Shown here in pieces: positions 18,084 through 26,665 of a DNA stretch of 64,000 bases. How positions within the stretch are numbered: the stretch's first letter is position 1; each line of letters opens with the position of its first letter. This stretch comes from Pseudomonas sp. FP2335 (lineage in GTDB: Bacteria; Pseudomonadota; Gammaproteobacteria; Pseudomonadales; Pseudomonadaceae). The stretch lies in NCBI RefSeq assembly GCF_030687535.1, contig NZ_CP117437.1, positions 5,267,501-5,331,500 of the forward strand, given 5' to 3'. The translations under genes and the position numbers were made by a program. The notes beneath the pieces were generated by a model. That model was not told the DNA's origin. It saw nothing but the letters and a program-made list of their open reading frames with translations, and did not search any database.

Positions 18084-19400
18084 ATGGGCCAATGGCTCGA
18101 TAGCATCACCGGCTGGCTGACCCTCAACCCCGAATGGCTGGCGGTGGCACTGCTTATCGTCGCGTGCGTGGAGTGCCTGGCCATCGCCGGGTTGATCGTG
18201 CCGGGCACGGTGATGCTGTTTGCGATCGCCGCACTCGCCGGCAGCGGCGCGCTGTCATTGAGTGAAACCCTGTTGCTGGGCTTTCTCGGCGGCTTGCTCG
18301 GCGACGCAATTTCCTACTTCCTTGGCCGATACTTCCATCAGAACATCCGGCGCCTGCCCGGCCTGCGCCATCATCCTGAATGGATGAACGCTGCCGAGAG
18401 TTACTTCCACAAGTACGGCATTGCTAGCCTGCTGGTCGGACGTTTCATCGGCCCCTTGCGCCCTATGCTGCCGATGGTTGCCGGCATGTGCGACATGCCG
18501 CTCCCCCGCTTCGTCGCCGTGAGTATTCTGGCGGGCGCTGGCTGGTCGGTGGCCTACCTGCTGCCCGGCTGGGCGACCGGTGCGGCGTTGCGCCTGCCAT
18601 TGCCGCAGGGATTCTGGCCGGAAGCGGCGGTTGTCGCGGCATCTATCGCCATATTGCTGGGACTGAGCCTGAACAGCAGCCTGCGCGGCCATCGGCGGGC
18701 CACGCTGTGGGTGGGTTGCGCCAGCCTGACGCTGTTGATCGCGCTGTTTATCGGCTACCCCCACCTCAATGACTTCGACCAAGGCCTGATCGCGCTGGTA
18801 CAAGAGCACCGCAGCACATGGCTGGACGAAGTGATGGTGCGGATCACCCAACTGGGTGAATTCAAGAAGATGTTCGTTGCCAGTGCGATCTTCACCGGCT
18901 TGCTGCTGCTGGCCCGGCAATGGCGCCATGCGGTGTTTGTCGGCGCCACGCTGGCCGGCGCCGCCGTGATCAACACCGCCGCCAAGTTGTTTTTCGCCCG
19001 TGGCCGCCCGGAGATCCTCACCGACCCGCTGACCAGCTTCAGCATGCCCAGCGGCCATGCGTCGGGCTCTTTCGCATTTTTCCTGGCGCTGGCGATGCTG
19101 GCCGGCCTTGGGCAACCGACACGACTGCGCATGACCTGGCTCCTGCTGGGCTGCATTCCCGCCGCGTTCATCGCCTTGTCGCGGGTCTACCTGGGCGTGC
19201 ACTGGCCGACCGACATCCTCGCCGGTACCCTGCTGGCGATGAGCGTCTGCGCCTTCAGCCTGAGCCTCAGCCAGCAGCGCAGCCCACTGCCAGCCTTGTC
19301 GCGCAAAGCCTGGTGGCTACTGTTGCCGGCCATCGTCGCGGTCCTGAGCTTTATCGCCCTCACCGGCACGCCTCACGCGCTGCTGCGATACGCCTATTGA
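18084..19400 (+). CDS. DedA-family / PAP2 phosphatase fusion membrane protein
   Basis: Two membrane domains in one 438-residue chain. Residues about 1-190 are DedA-like (GLLGDAISYFLGRYF, then FHKYGIASLLVGRFIGPLRPMLPMVAG); DedA proteins are thought to move lipids such as undecaprenyl phosphate. Residues about 230-400 carry the PAP2 triad: KLFFARGRP, PSGHASGSF and SRVYLGVHWPTD, with Arg, His and Asp at the catalytic positions. A role in lipid phosphate recycling follows from the pairing but is inference. The ATG at 18084 has GGAG nine bases upstream and is preferred to one at 18069. Confidence 0.88.
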   Translation: MGQWLDSITGWLTLNPEWLAVALLIVACVECLAIAGLIVPGTVMLFAIAALAGSGALSLSETLLLGFLGGLLGDAISYFLGRYFHQNIRRLPGLRHHPEWMNAAESYFHKYGIASLLVGRFIGPLRPMLPMVAGMCDMPLPRFVAVSILAGAGWSVAYLLPGWATGAALRLPLPQGFWPEAAVVAASIAILLGLSLNSSLRGHRRATLWVGCASLTLLIALFIGYPHLNDFDQGLIALVQEHRSTWLDEVMVRITQLGEFKKMFVASAIFTGLLLLARQWRHAVFVGATLAGAAVINTAAKLFFARGRPEILTDPLTSFSMPSGHASGSFAFFLALAMLAGLGQPTRLRMTWLLLGCIPAAFIALSRVYLGVHWPTDILAGTLLAMSVCAFSLSLSQQRSPLPALSRKAWWLLLPAIVAVLSFIALTGTPHALLRYAY

Positions 19401-19987
19401 GTGAAGAGCTCGCCCTGCAACTCGTCGAGCAACATCTGGATCGCATCCAGGCGCTGCTGCGGATCGTCGAGTTGCAGCAGGTCGATCTTGTCGGCCTCGG
19501 TGAACGGCAGTAGATAGGCCAACTGGTTGCCCAGGGCTTGCTGGCCGTCGGCGTGGGTGTCCATGTCCAGCGAGGCCACCATCGGATGCTCGGCCAGCGC
19601 CTGGAGCAACGCCAGCAGGTCGGCATCCTCCTCTTCCAGCGGCTGGTCCGGCGCCTCGTCCAGCCATTGCACCTCGGCCAGCAGCAACTGGTCCTTCTGC
19701 ACCCCGGCATCACGCACGCGGAAACGCCGCCCGCCTTCGACACGAATCCCCAGCAGGCCGTTGTCCTGTTGCTTGAAGTCGCGGATCAACGCTTCGCAGC
19801 CAATCAACGCGTAGCCATCCGGGGCCAGGCCCACTTCCTTGCCGTCGAGGATGCACACCACGCCGAAGCTTTCGCCCTTTTTCATGCAGCGGCTGATCAT
19901 GTCCAGATAGCGCGCCTCGAACAGTTGCAAGTCGAGGGTGCAGCCAGGGAACAACACGGTATTGAGCGGAAACAGCGCCAGACTCAT
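19394..19987 (-). CDS. LON substrate-binding domain protein
   Basis: A 197-residue protein consisting only of the N-terminal (LAN/PUA-like) domain of Lon protease: MSLALFPLNTVLFPGCTLDLQ and FEARYLDMISRCMKKGESFGVV are the typical opening. It has no ATPase or Ser-Lys protease domain, so it is not a protease. The function of such stand-alone proteins is unknown. It overlaps the end of the convergent DedA-PAP2 gene by 7 bases. Confidence 0.85.
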   Translation of the reverse strand: MSLALFPLNTVLFPGCTLDLQLFEARYLDMISRCMKKGESFGVVCILDGKEVGLAPDGYALIGCEALIRDFKQQDNGLLGIRVEGGRRFRVRDAGVQKDQLLLAEVQWLDEAPDQPLEEEDADLLALLQALAEHPMVASLDMDTHADGQQALGNQLAYLLPFTEADKIDLLQLDDPQQRLDAIQMLLDELQGELFTQ

Positions 19988-20008
19988 AAAGGTTTCCTTA
20001 AACCCGGT

Positions 20009-20725
20009 TTAAACGATCACCGACACAGCCAGCGGCAGGAACACCGCCGTAGCCACGCCCATCAGACTCATGGCCAGCGCCGCAAAGGCACCGCACTCTT
20101 CACTTTCCTGCAATGCCACCGAGGTGCCGACGGCGTGGGCAGTCATGCCCAGTGCCATGCCGCGCGCCTCGGGACTGTGCACCCCCAGGCGCGACAACAA
20201 CGCCGGGCCGACCATTGCGCCGACCACGCCGGTGATCAGCACAAACACCGCGGCCAAGGCCGCCACGCCGCCGATCTGCTCGGCCACCAGCATGGCAATC
20301 GGCGACGTCACCGACTTGGGCGCCATGGTCATCAGCATCATGTGCTCGGCGCCAAACCACCAGCCCAGCAGCACACACAGGCCGGTGGCCAACACCCCGC
20401 CTATCACCAGCGTAGTAAAAATCGGCCAGAACAATTGACGAATGCGCCGCAGGTTCAGATAAAGCGGCACCGCCAGCGCCACGGTCGCGGGGCCGAGCAA
20501 GGTGCCCATGATCTCGGTGCTCTTGCGGTACTCGGCGTAACTCAGGCCACAGGTGAGCAAGATGCCGATCACCAGCAGCATGGACACCAGCACCGGCTGC
20601 AGGAAGATCCAACGGGTTTTCTCGAAACCGGCCAACACCAACTGATAGGCGCCGAGGGTAATACCAATGCCGAACAAGGGGTGGTGAATCACTGCGGCCC
20701 ACGCGCCGTACCAGTCGAAGATCAT
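20009..20725 (-). CDS. LrgB/CidB-family membrane protein
   Basis: Polytopic membrane protein of 238 residues, the larger partner of a CidA/LrgA pair. Holin-like and metabolite-transport roles have been proposed for the family. The blocks TMAPKSVTSPIAMLVAEQIGG and LGVHSPEARGMALGMTAHAVGT (with family residues SPEARGxxxGxxAHAxGT) identify it clearly. Its start overlaps the upstream cidA/lrgA-like gene by 4 bases (ATGA). Confidence 0.93.
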   Translation of the reverse strand: MIFDWYGAWAAVIHHPLFGIGITLGAYQLVLAGFEKTRWIFLQPVLVSMLLVIGILLTCGLSYAEYRKSTEIMGTLLGPATVALAVPLYLNLRRIRQLFWPIFTTLVIGGVLATGLCVLLGWWFGAEHMMLMTMAPKSVTSPIAMLVAEQIGGVAALAAVFVLITGVVGAMVGPALLSRLGVHSPEARGMALGMTAHAVGTSVALQESEECGAFAALAMSLMGVATAVFLPLAVSVIV

Positions 20726-21075
20726 TGATCCTTCTCCTTGCGCTTGACCATGCGCTGCATCAGCACACCGACAAACCCCATGGCGATCACCAGCGACAGC
20801 ACCAGCGCGCCGACGATAGCCCAGAAGTCCGCCGCGATGTCCTTGGCATAGACCATCACCCCCACCGCCGGCGGCACCAGCAGCAGCGGCAGATAACGCA
20901 GCAGGCTGCCGGCCGCCAGGCTCAGGGGCTCGCCGACCTCACCGTTGCAGATCAGAAAGCCGAGCAGCAGCAACAAGCCGATAATCGGCCCCGGCAATAT
21001 CGGCAGCAGCAAATGGTTGATCGCCGTGCCGATCAATTGGAACAGCACCAGCCATGTCAGCCCACGTAACAGCAT
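20722..21075 (-). CDS. CidA/LrgA-family holin-like protein
   Basis: A 117-residue protein with four hydrophobic segments and a basic C-terminus (RMVKRKEKDQ). The block LPILPGPIIGLLLLLGFLI followed by LRYLPLLLVPPAVGVM is characteristic of CidA/LrgA. It is translated with the LrgB/CidB gene through a 4-base overlap. The promoter should lie in the 160-base divergent gap shared with the hydratase gene at 21236. Confidence 0.92.
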   Translation of the reverse strand: MLLRGLTWLVLFQLIGTAINHLLLPILPGPIIGLLLLLGFLICNGEVGEPLSLAAGSLLRYLPLLLVPPAVGVMVYAKDIAADFWAIVGALVLSLVIAMGFVGVLMQRMVKRKEKDQ

Positions 21076-21235
21076 CCGTTCTCTCCCCCGTCAAAACCCG
21101 CCCGCATTATAAGCACGCCCGCCCTATGCTCCGGCATTCGCCAAAAGCATGGTGGGTTGACCGAGCCTGTTGCCCATGATGATCTAAGATGGATTTCGCC
21201 TACCTATAAAAACCGATGAACCAAGGAGAGACGCA

Positions 21236-21691
21236 ATGCCCTATGTACCTGTAGCGCAGCTCAAAGATTATGTCGGCAAGGAACTGGGACGTTCCGAATG
21301 GCTCACCATCGACCAGGCGCGGATCAACCTGTTCGCAGAGGCCACCGGCGATCATCAGTTCATCCATGTCGACCCGGTCAAGGCCGCGCAAACCCCGTTT
21401 GGCAGCACGATTGCCCACGGTTTCCTGTCGCTGTCGCTGATGCCCAAGTTGATGGAAGACATCCTGATCATGCCCGAAGGCCTGAAAATGGCCGTCAATT
21501 ATGGCCTGGACAGCGTGCGCTTTATCCAGCCGGTCAAGGTCAATTCCAAGGTGCGCCTGAACGTGACGCTGACGGACGTCACCGAGAAAAAACCCGGACA
21601 ATGGCTGTTCAAGGCCACGGCGACCCTGGAAATCGAAGGCCAGGAAAAACCCGCTTACATCGCCGAGTCGCTGTCACTCTGCTTCGTGTAA
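21236..21691 (+). CDS. phaJ4: MaoC-like (R)-specific enoyl-CoA hydratase, PhaJ4 type
   Basis: Hydrates trans-2-enoyl-CoA to (R)-3-hydroxyacyl-CoA, linking beta-oxidation to polyhydroxyalkanoate monomers. The 151-residue hot-dog-fold protein has the hydratase motif FAEATGDHQFIHVDP, with Asp and His as the catalytic pair, and GSTIAHGFLSLSLMP. It closely resembles P. aeruginosa PhaJ4 (PA4015) from memory, which sits in the same neighbourhood. AAGGAGAGA precedes the ATG. A strong hairpin follows. Confidence 0.85.
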   Translation: MPYVPVAQLKDYVGKELGRSEWLTIDQARINLFAEATGDHQFIHVDPVKAAQTPFGSTIAHGFLSLSLMPKLMEDILIMPEGLKMAVNYGLDSVRFIQPVKVNSKVRLNVTLTDVTEKKPGQWLFKATATLEIEGQEKPAYIAESLSLCFV

Positions 21692-21697
21692 GCCCGG

Positions 21698-21730
21698 CCC
21701 TGTGATGAGGCACTGAAACTCATCACAGGG
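21698..21730 (+). terminator. Stem-loop after the phaJ4-type gene
   Basis: CCCTGTGATGAG (21698-21709) and CTCATCACAGGG (21719-21730) form a perfect 12-bp stem with a 9-base loop, 7 bases after the stop. TATGTAAATTTATG follows, T-rich but not a pure T run. Confidence 0.7.
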
Positions 21731-21796
21731 TATGTAAATTTATGTATGAACCTCGCGGCTGCGGCATACTCGGCGCTCAATTATCCGGATCCCGCT

Positions 21797-23515
21797 ATGC
21801 GCCCACTTGCTCCCCTTGCCCTTGCCCTGTTGCTCACCGCTTGCGGAGACGGCGAATCGCTGTTGCCGCCCGATGCGCGCCTGCCCGATGGCGGCCGCTA
21901 CCGGGGTGATGTGGTCAATGGTTTGCTGCAAGGCCAGGGCCGCGTCGACTACCCCAACGGCAGCTGGTACGCCGGCCAGTTCGACAACGGCCAGTGGCAC
22001 GGCCTGGGTGAATGGCACGGCAGCAACGGCGAAGTCTACAAAGGCGAGTTCCAGCAAGGCCTGTTCGACGGCCAGGGCAGCCTGACCACGCCGGGCAGCA
22101 GCTATGTCGGTGGTTTCAAGCGTGGCCGACGCAACGGCGAAGGCACCCTCAAAGAGGGGCAGATGACCTATCGCGGCGAATTCAAGGATGATCAGTACTC
22201 CGGCCTCGGGCGCCTGGAGTTGGCCGATGGCAGCCAATACCAGGGCCAGTTCGCCCACGGCAAGCCCAATGGCGAAGGCCAGCGCAACGACGACAGCGGC
22301 AACCAGTTCAGCGGCCACTTCGTCGATGGCCAGCTCGAAGGCAATGGCACTTTCAATAGCGCCGACGGCGACATCTATGTGGGCCAGTTCAAACAAAACC
22401 AGCTCAACGGCAAGGGCCGTTATGAAAACGCCGACGGCGACGTGTGGATCGGCCAGTTCAAGGAAGGCGCGCTGAGTGGCAAAGGCGAGTTGATCGGCGT
22501 GGACGGCAGCCACTATGTCGGCCAGTTCAGCGATTGGCGCTTTACCGGCGAGGGCCGCCTGAACCTCACCGACGGCAGTTTCTATATCGGCGGCTTCGAC
22601 AGCGACAACTACCAGGGCCGCGGCACTCTCGTGCTGACCGACGGCACCGTGCAAGCCGGCACCTGGGTCAACGGCATGCGCGTGCGCGACGCCGACGGCA
22701 AACTGCTCCCCGACCCACTGGAAATCGGCGTACTGGCCCAAGGCCAATTGCTCGATGCCGCCCTCGCCGCCGTGCCCGCCTCCACTCCCGCCGTCGAGCT
22801 GTACACCCTGGTGCTGGCCGGCGACGGTAAACAAAGCGTGTTCCTGCGTGAGGCCGATTACGTCAGCAACATGCTCGCCACCCGCTTCGGCGCGCGCGGG
22901 CAGATCCGCCTGGTCAACCACCGTGACCATATCGCCGACCGCCCCCTGGCCACCCGCGAAAGCCTGCGCCGCGCCGTGCAGACCCTGGCCGAACGCACCG
23001 GGCCGGAAGACCTGGTGTTTATCTACATGACCAGCCACGGTACCCATGAACACGAACTGGTGCTGGACCAGCCGCGCATGGAGCTGGCTGACTTGCCGGC
23101 CGACGAACTGGCCGCCGTGCTCGCACCGCTGAAAAACCGCGACAAGGTCATCGTGATTTCCGCGTGTTATTCCGGCGGGTTTATTCCGACGCTGAAGGAT
23201 GAGCGCACCCTGATCATGACCGCCTCGCGCGCCGACCGGGTGTCCTTCGGTTGCTCCGAAGAAGCCGACTTCACCTATTTCGGCGACGCCCTCTTCGCCC
23301 AGGCCTTCAACCAGACCGACGACCTGCAGCAAGCCTTCAAATTGGCGCAACTGCATGTCAGCGAACGCGAACAGGCAGACAACTTCGAAGCTTCGGAACC
23401 GCAGATCTGGGCGCCGAAAGGCGTGATCGCCCACTGGCAGTTATTACGCAAACAGCAGGCACGAAAGGCGCTGGAAAGCGTCTCAATGAATAGCAAGGAA
23501 GCCAAAGGCAACTAA
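21797..23515 (+). CDS. Lipoprotein with MORN repeats and a C13 caspase-like peptidase domain
   Basis: The start at 21797 gives 572 residues with a lipoprotein signal (LLLTAC, Cys16); a start at 21746 would bury it. Residues about 35-290 contain about 11 MORN-type repeats of roughly 22 residues (for example YVGQFKQNQLNGKG). The C-terminal half is a peptidase C13/legumain-like domain of caspase fold: His414 in YMTSHGTHEHELVL and Cys457 in VIVISACYSGGF form the expected dyad. An exported cysteine peptidase on a MORN scaffold is inferred; substrate and role are unknown. It may be co-transcribed with the next gene (28-base gap). Confidence 0.87.
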   Translation: MRPLAPLALALLLTACGDGESLLPPDARLPDGGRYRGDVVNGLLQGQGRVDYPNGSWYAGQFDNGQWHGLGEWHGSNGEVYKGEFQQGLFDGQGSLTTPGSSYVGGFKRGRRNGEGTLKEGQMTYRGEFKDDQYSGLGRLELADGSQYQGQFAHGKPNGEGQRNDDSGNQFSGHFVDGQLEGNGTFNSADGDIYVGQFKQNQLNGKGRYENADGDVWIGQFKEGALSGKGELIGVDGSHYVGQFSDWRFTGEGRLNLTDGSFYIGGFDSDNYQGRGTLVLTDGTVQAGTWVNGMRVRDADGKLLPDPLEIGVLAQGQLLDAALAAVPASTPAVELYTLVLAGDGKQSVFLREADYVSNMLATRFGARGQIRLVNHRDHIADRPLATRESLRRAVQTLAERTGPEDLVFIYMTSHGTHEHELVLDQPRMELADLPADELAAVLAPLKNRDKVIVISACYSGGFIPTLKDERTLIMTASRADRVSFGCSEEADFTYFGDALFAQAFNQTDDLQQAFKLAQLHVSEREQADNFEASEPQIWAPKGVIAHWQLLRKQQARKALESVSMNSKEAKGN

Positions 23516-23543
23516 GCTGTAACGTGTAACAGGGGGAAACACC

Positions 23544-24185
23544 ATGTACCTGACGCCTCAACATATCCTGCTGGCCGGAGCTACCGGCCTGACCGGCGAA
23601 CACCTGTTGGATCGCCTGCTCAACGAACCCACGGTGACCCGCGTGCTGGCGCCCAGCCGCAAGCCACTGGCCGAACACCCGCACCTGGAAAACCCGGTGG
23701 GCGACCCGGCGGTGGTTTTGCCGCAATTGAGCGGGCGCGTGGACATTGCCTTCTGCTGCCTGGGCACCACCATCAAGAGAGCGGGCTCCGAAGAAGCGTT
23801 CCGCGCAGTTGACCTGGACCTGGTGGTGGCTTTCGCCAAGCGTGCACGGGAATTGGGCGCGCGCCACTTGATCGTGATCAGCGCGATTGGCGCCGACGCG
23901 AAATCCTCGATCTTCTACAACCGTGTCAAAGGCGAGATGGAGCAGGCGCTGAAAGCCCAAGGCTGGCCGCAGTTGACCATCGTGCGGCCCTCGCTGTTGC
24001 TGGGTGAACGCCTGGAACCGCGCCTGGCCGAACAACTGGCGGGGCCGTTGTCGCGGCTGATTCCGGGCAAATACCGTGGTATTGAAGTATGCGAACTGGC
24101 CCGGGCGATGTGGCGCCTGGCGCTGGAAGAGCAGGATGGTGTGCGGGTGGTGGAGTCGGATGAGTTGCGCAAACTCGGCAAGTGA
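23544..24185 (+). CDS. NAD(P)-binding epimerase/dehydratase-like protein
   Basis: A 213-residue Rossmann-fold protein of the atypical short-chain dehydrogenase type (TIP30/YbjT-like). The nucleotide-binding motif [16 protein letters not shown] is at residues 7-22, followed by [17 protein letters not shown] and [26 protein letters not shown], with a Tyr-X3-Lys-like YNRVK pair. Substrate unknown. Its place after the MORN-peptidase gene matches PA4017 from memory. AGGGGGAAA precedes the ATG. Confidence 0.82.
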   Translation: MYLTPQHILLAGATGLTGEHLLDRLLNEPTVTRVLAPSRKPLAEHPHLENPVGDPAVVLPQLSGRVDIAFCCLGTTIKRAGSEEAFRAVDLDLVVAFAKRARELGARHLIVISAIGADAKSSIFYNRVKGEMEQALKAQGWPQLTIVRPSLLLGERLEPRLAEQLAGPLSRLIPGKYRGIEVCELARAMWRLALEEQDGVRVVESDELRKLGK

Positions 24186-24200
24186 TTTCGCGGTGGCTGG

Positions 24201-24291
24201 GCGGGCCTCTTCGCGGGCAAGCCCGCTCCCACAGTGGATCAGGTTCACACCGTTCAAATGTGGGAGCGGGCTTGCCTACGAAGAGGCCAGC
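24201..24291. repeat. REP pair in opposite (tail-out) orientation
   Basis: GCAAGCCCGCTCCCACA (ending 24233) and TGTGGGAGCGGGCTTGC (from 24259) face the other way from the remaining pairs, with the GGGAGC ends adjacent. The outer extensions GCGGGCCTCTTCGCG and CGAAGAGGCCAGC pair as well. It separates two convergent genes. Confidence 0.85.
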
Positions 24292-24308
24292 ACAGGCACC
24301 CACTTCTC

Positions 24309-24593
24309 TTAAAGACCGCCCGTGGCGTTGAAGCCAACCCCCAGCACCGTCAACACCGACAGCGGCAACAACAGCGTGTCGAGCAACGCACTGGCCGGCA
24401 GATCCACGCCGGGATAACTCGGCGCTTGCGCGCCAAACCGATCCTTGGCGCAACAGCCGCCGTTCATGGCATACAGATCCAGGCGCGTGCCGGCATACAC
24501 CACCGGCGCACCGGGTTGCGCCGCATCCAACGTGCGCGCCGTGGCGCACCCCGTCAGGTGCAACGCGACAACCAACATCAGCACCTTATTCAT
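24309..24593 (-). CDS. YceK/YidQ-type small lipoprotein
   Basis: A 94-residue lipoprotein (signal [16 protein letters not shown], Cys16) of the YceK/YidQ (DUF1375) type. The block [19 protein letters not shown] and the later [18 protein letters not shown] are the recognisable family parts, with a hydrophobic C-terminal segment. Function unknown. Its start overlaps the ubiX stop by 8 bases, so it is the last gene of the mpl-ubiX unit. Confidence 0.8.
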   Translation of the reverse strand: MNKVLMLVVALHLTGCATARTLDAAQPGAPVVYAGTRLDLYAMNGGCCAKDRFGAQAPSYPGVDLPASALLDTLLLPLSVLTVLGVGFNATGGL

Positions 24594-25215
24594 CGCTGCT
24601 CAGATGATGCTCACCCCAACGCGGCAGCATGTCCTGGGGAATGTTCAGCAGGTTGAGGATGCGTGCCACCACGAAATCCACCAGGTCATCGATGGTCTGT
24701 GGCTGGTGATAGAAACCCGGCGACGCGGGCAAGATGGTCACGCCCATGTTCGACAACTTGAGCATGTGCTCCAGGTGAATGCTCGAATATGGCGCCTCGC
24801 GCGGCACCAGGATCAACTGGCGACGTTCCTTCAAGGTCACGTCCGCCGCGCGCTCGATCAGGTTGTTGCACGCGCCCGTGGCAATCGCCGACAAGGTGCC
24901 GGTGGAACACGGCACCACCACCATCGCCGCCGGCGCGCCGGAGCCCGAGGCCACCGGCGACATCCAGTCTTCCTTGCCGTAAACCTTGATCTGCCCCGCC
25001 GCCGCACCGGTGTACTCGGTGAGGAACGCCTGCATCATCTGCACCTTCGGCGGCAGCGCGACATCGGTCTCGGTCGCCATCACCAACTGCGCAGCCTTGG
25101 AGATCAGGAAGTGCACCTCACGGTCCTCGCGCACCAGGCAATCAAGCAAGCGCAAGCCGTAAGGCGCGCCGGAAGCACCGGTCATCGCCAGGGTGACGCG
25201 TTCCGGGCCACTCAT
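24586..25215 (-). CDS. ubiX: Flavin prenyltransferase UbiX
   Basis: Makes prenylated FMN, the cofactor of the decarboxylase UbiD in ubiquinone synthesis. The 209-residue flavoprotein has the FMN-binding start [21 protein letters not shown], the [29 protein letters not shown] block and [20 protein letters not shown]. Its start overlaps the mpl stop by 4 bases. The pairing mpl-ubiX is conserved in pseudomonads. Confidence 0.96.
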   Translation of the reverse strand: MSGPERVTLAMTGASGAPYGLRLLDCLVREDREVHFLISKAAQLVMATETDVALPPKVQMMQAFLTEYTGAAAGQIKVYGKEDWMSPVASGSGAPAAMVVVPCSTGTLSAIATGACNNLIERAADVTLKERRQLILVPREAPYSSIHLEHMLKLSNMGVTILPASPGFYHQPQTIDDLVDFVVARILNLLNIPQDMLPRWGEHHLSSDE

Positions 25216-26561
25216 TTCAGGGCCTCGGCCAGTTTGCCGTGCAGGCCGCCGAAGCCGCCGTTGCTCATCACCACCACGTGGGTGCCGGGCTTGGCTTGCT
25301 GTTTGACGTGTTCAATGATGCCTTCGATGGAATCGCAGACCGTCGACGGCACGGTGCACAACGCAGCGATCGCCGGCAGGTCCCAACCGAGGTTGGCCGG
25401 CGCGTACCAGACGGCCTCGTCGGCATCGTTGACGCTTTCCGGCAGGCCATCGCGGTGCGCACCAAGCTTCATGGAATTGGAACGCGGCTCGACAATCGCG
25501 ATGATCGGCGCATCGCCCACGCGCTTGCGCAGGCCGTCCAAGGTGGTGGCTATCGCCGTCGGGTGGTGGGCAAAGTCGTCGTAGATGGTAATCCCATTCA
25601 CGTCGGCGACTTTTTCCATGCGCCGCTTCACGCTCTTGAATGCACTCAACGCCGCAATGCCCATCGACGGCACCACGCCTACGTGCCGTGCGGCTGCCAG
25701 CGTGACCAAGGCGTTGGCAACGTTGTGCTGGCCGCTCATGTCCCACTCGACAACGCCCTGGGCCTGGCCTTCGAACAGCACTTCAAATCTGGAACCGTCT
25801 TCGCTGAGCAACTTGACCTGCCACTGCCCGCCCGCGCCGGTGGTTTGCACCGGGGTCCAGCAGCCCATTTCGATCACGCGCTGCAAGGCGGGCTCGGTGG
25901 TGGGGTGAATCACCAGGCCTTCGCTCGGGATGGTGCGCACCAAATGGTGGAATTGCCGCTCAATGGCTGGCAGATCCGGGAAGATGTCCGCGTGATCGAA
26001 CTCAAGATTGTTCAGGATCGCCGTGCGCGGACGGTAGTGGACGAACTTGGAGCGCTTGTCGAAGAAGGCGCTGTCATATTCATCCGCTTCAATCACGAAG
26101 AACGGCGTATCGCCCAGGCGCGCCGACACCGAGAAATTCTGGGGCACGCCGCCGATCAGGAACCCCGGGCTCATGCCGGCATGTTCCAGCACCCAGGCCA
26201 GCATGCTGCTGGTAGTGGTCTTGCCATGAGTACCGGCGACGGCCAGCACCCAGCGACCTTGCAACACATGATCCGCCAGCCATTGCGGGCCTGACACATA
26301 TGGCAAGCCTTTGTTGAGTACGTATTCGACCGCCGGGTTGCCACGGGACATGGCATTGCCGATCACCACCAGGTCCGGGACCGGGTCGAATTGCACCGGG
26401 TCGTAACCTTGGGTCAACTCAATGCCCTGGGCTTGCAGTTGCGTGCTCATGGGCGGGTAAACGTTGGCATCGGAGCCTGTGACGTGATGGCCCAGTTCCT
26501 TGGCCAGAACCGCCATCGAGCCCATGAACGTGCCGCAAATACCGAGAATATGAATGTGCAT
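25212..26561 (-). CDS. mpl: UDP-MurNAc:L-Ala-gamma-D-Glu-meso-DAP ligase (murein tripeptide ligase)
   Basis: Reattaches recycled murein tripeptide to UDP-MurNAc, a cytoplasmic wall-recycling ligase. The ATG at 26561 ([15 protein letters not shown]) gives 449 residues and the normal family start; an upstream extension to 26615 looks non-coding. Mur-ligase motifs are [17 protein letters not shown] (ATP loop), [16 protein letters not shown] and [10 protein letters not shown]. It complements the ldcA and dacA wall-turnover functions elsewhere in the window. Confidence 0.96.
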   Translation of the reverse strand: MHIHILGICGTFMGSMAVLAKELGHHVTGSDANVYPPMSTQLQAQGIELTQGYDPVQFDPVPDLVVIGNAMSRGNPAVEYVLNKGLPYVSGPQWLADHVLQGRWVLAVAGTHGKTTTSSMLAWVLEHAGMSPGFLIGGVPQNFSVSARLGDTPFFVIEADEYDSAFFDKRSKFVHYRPRTAILNNLEFDHADIFPDLPAIERQFHHLVRTIPSEGLVIHPTTEPALQRVIEMGCWTPVQTTGAGGQWQVKLLSEDGSRFEVLFEGQAQGVVEWDMSGQHNVANALVTLAAARHVGVVPSMGIAALSAFKSVKRRMEKVADVNGITIYDDFAHHPTAIATTLDGLRKRVGDAPIIAIVEPRSNSMKLGAHRDGLPESVNDADEAVWYAPANLGWDLPAIAALCTVPSTVCDSIEGIIEHVKQQAKPGTHVVVMSNGGFGGLHGKLAEALK

Positions 26562-26626
26562 AGTCGACCTCGTAAAACATCGAGGCAGGTTAGCGCAGGA
26601 GGGGGGAAATCGCACTCTTTATACGG

Positions 26627-26651
26627 GTAGGAGCGCAGCAAGCGCTCCCAC
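26627..26651 (-). terminator. Hairpin downstream of the effector-like gene
   Basis: GTAGGAGCGC and GCGCTCCCAC pair across a short AGCAA loop. It lies 15 bases past the stop of the - strand gene at 26666 and before mpl. On the - strand CCCGTATAAAG follows, with no long T run, so it could equally be a worn REP half-element. Confidence 0.4.
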
Positions 26652-26665
26652 CGGCGGCGAACACT

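Noticed and set aside
21740..23434. A 564-codon - strand frame opposite the MORN-peptidase gene.
   Set aside because: Its Ala/Val periodicity is a reflection of the MORN repeats on the coding strand.
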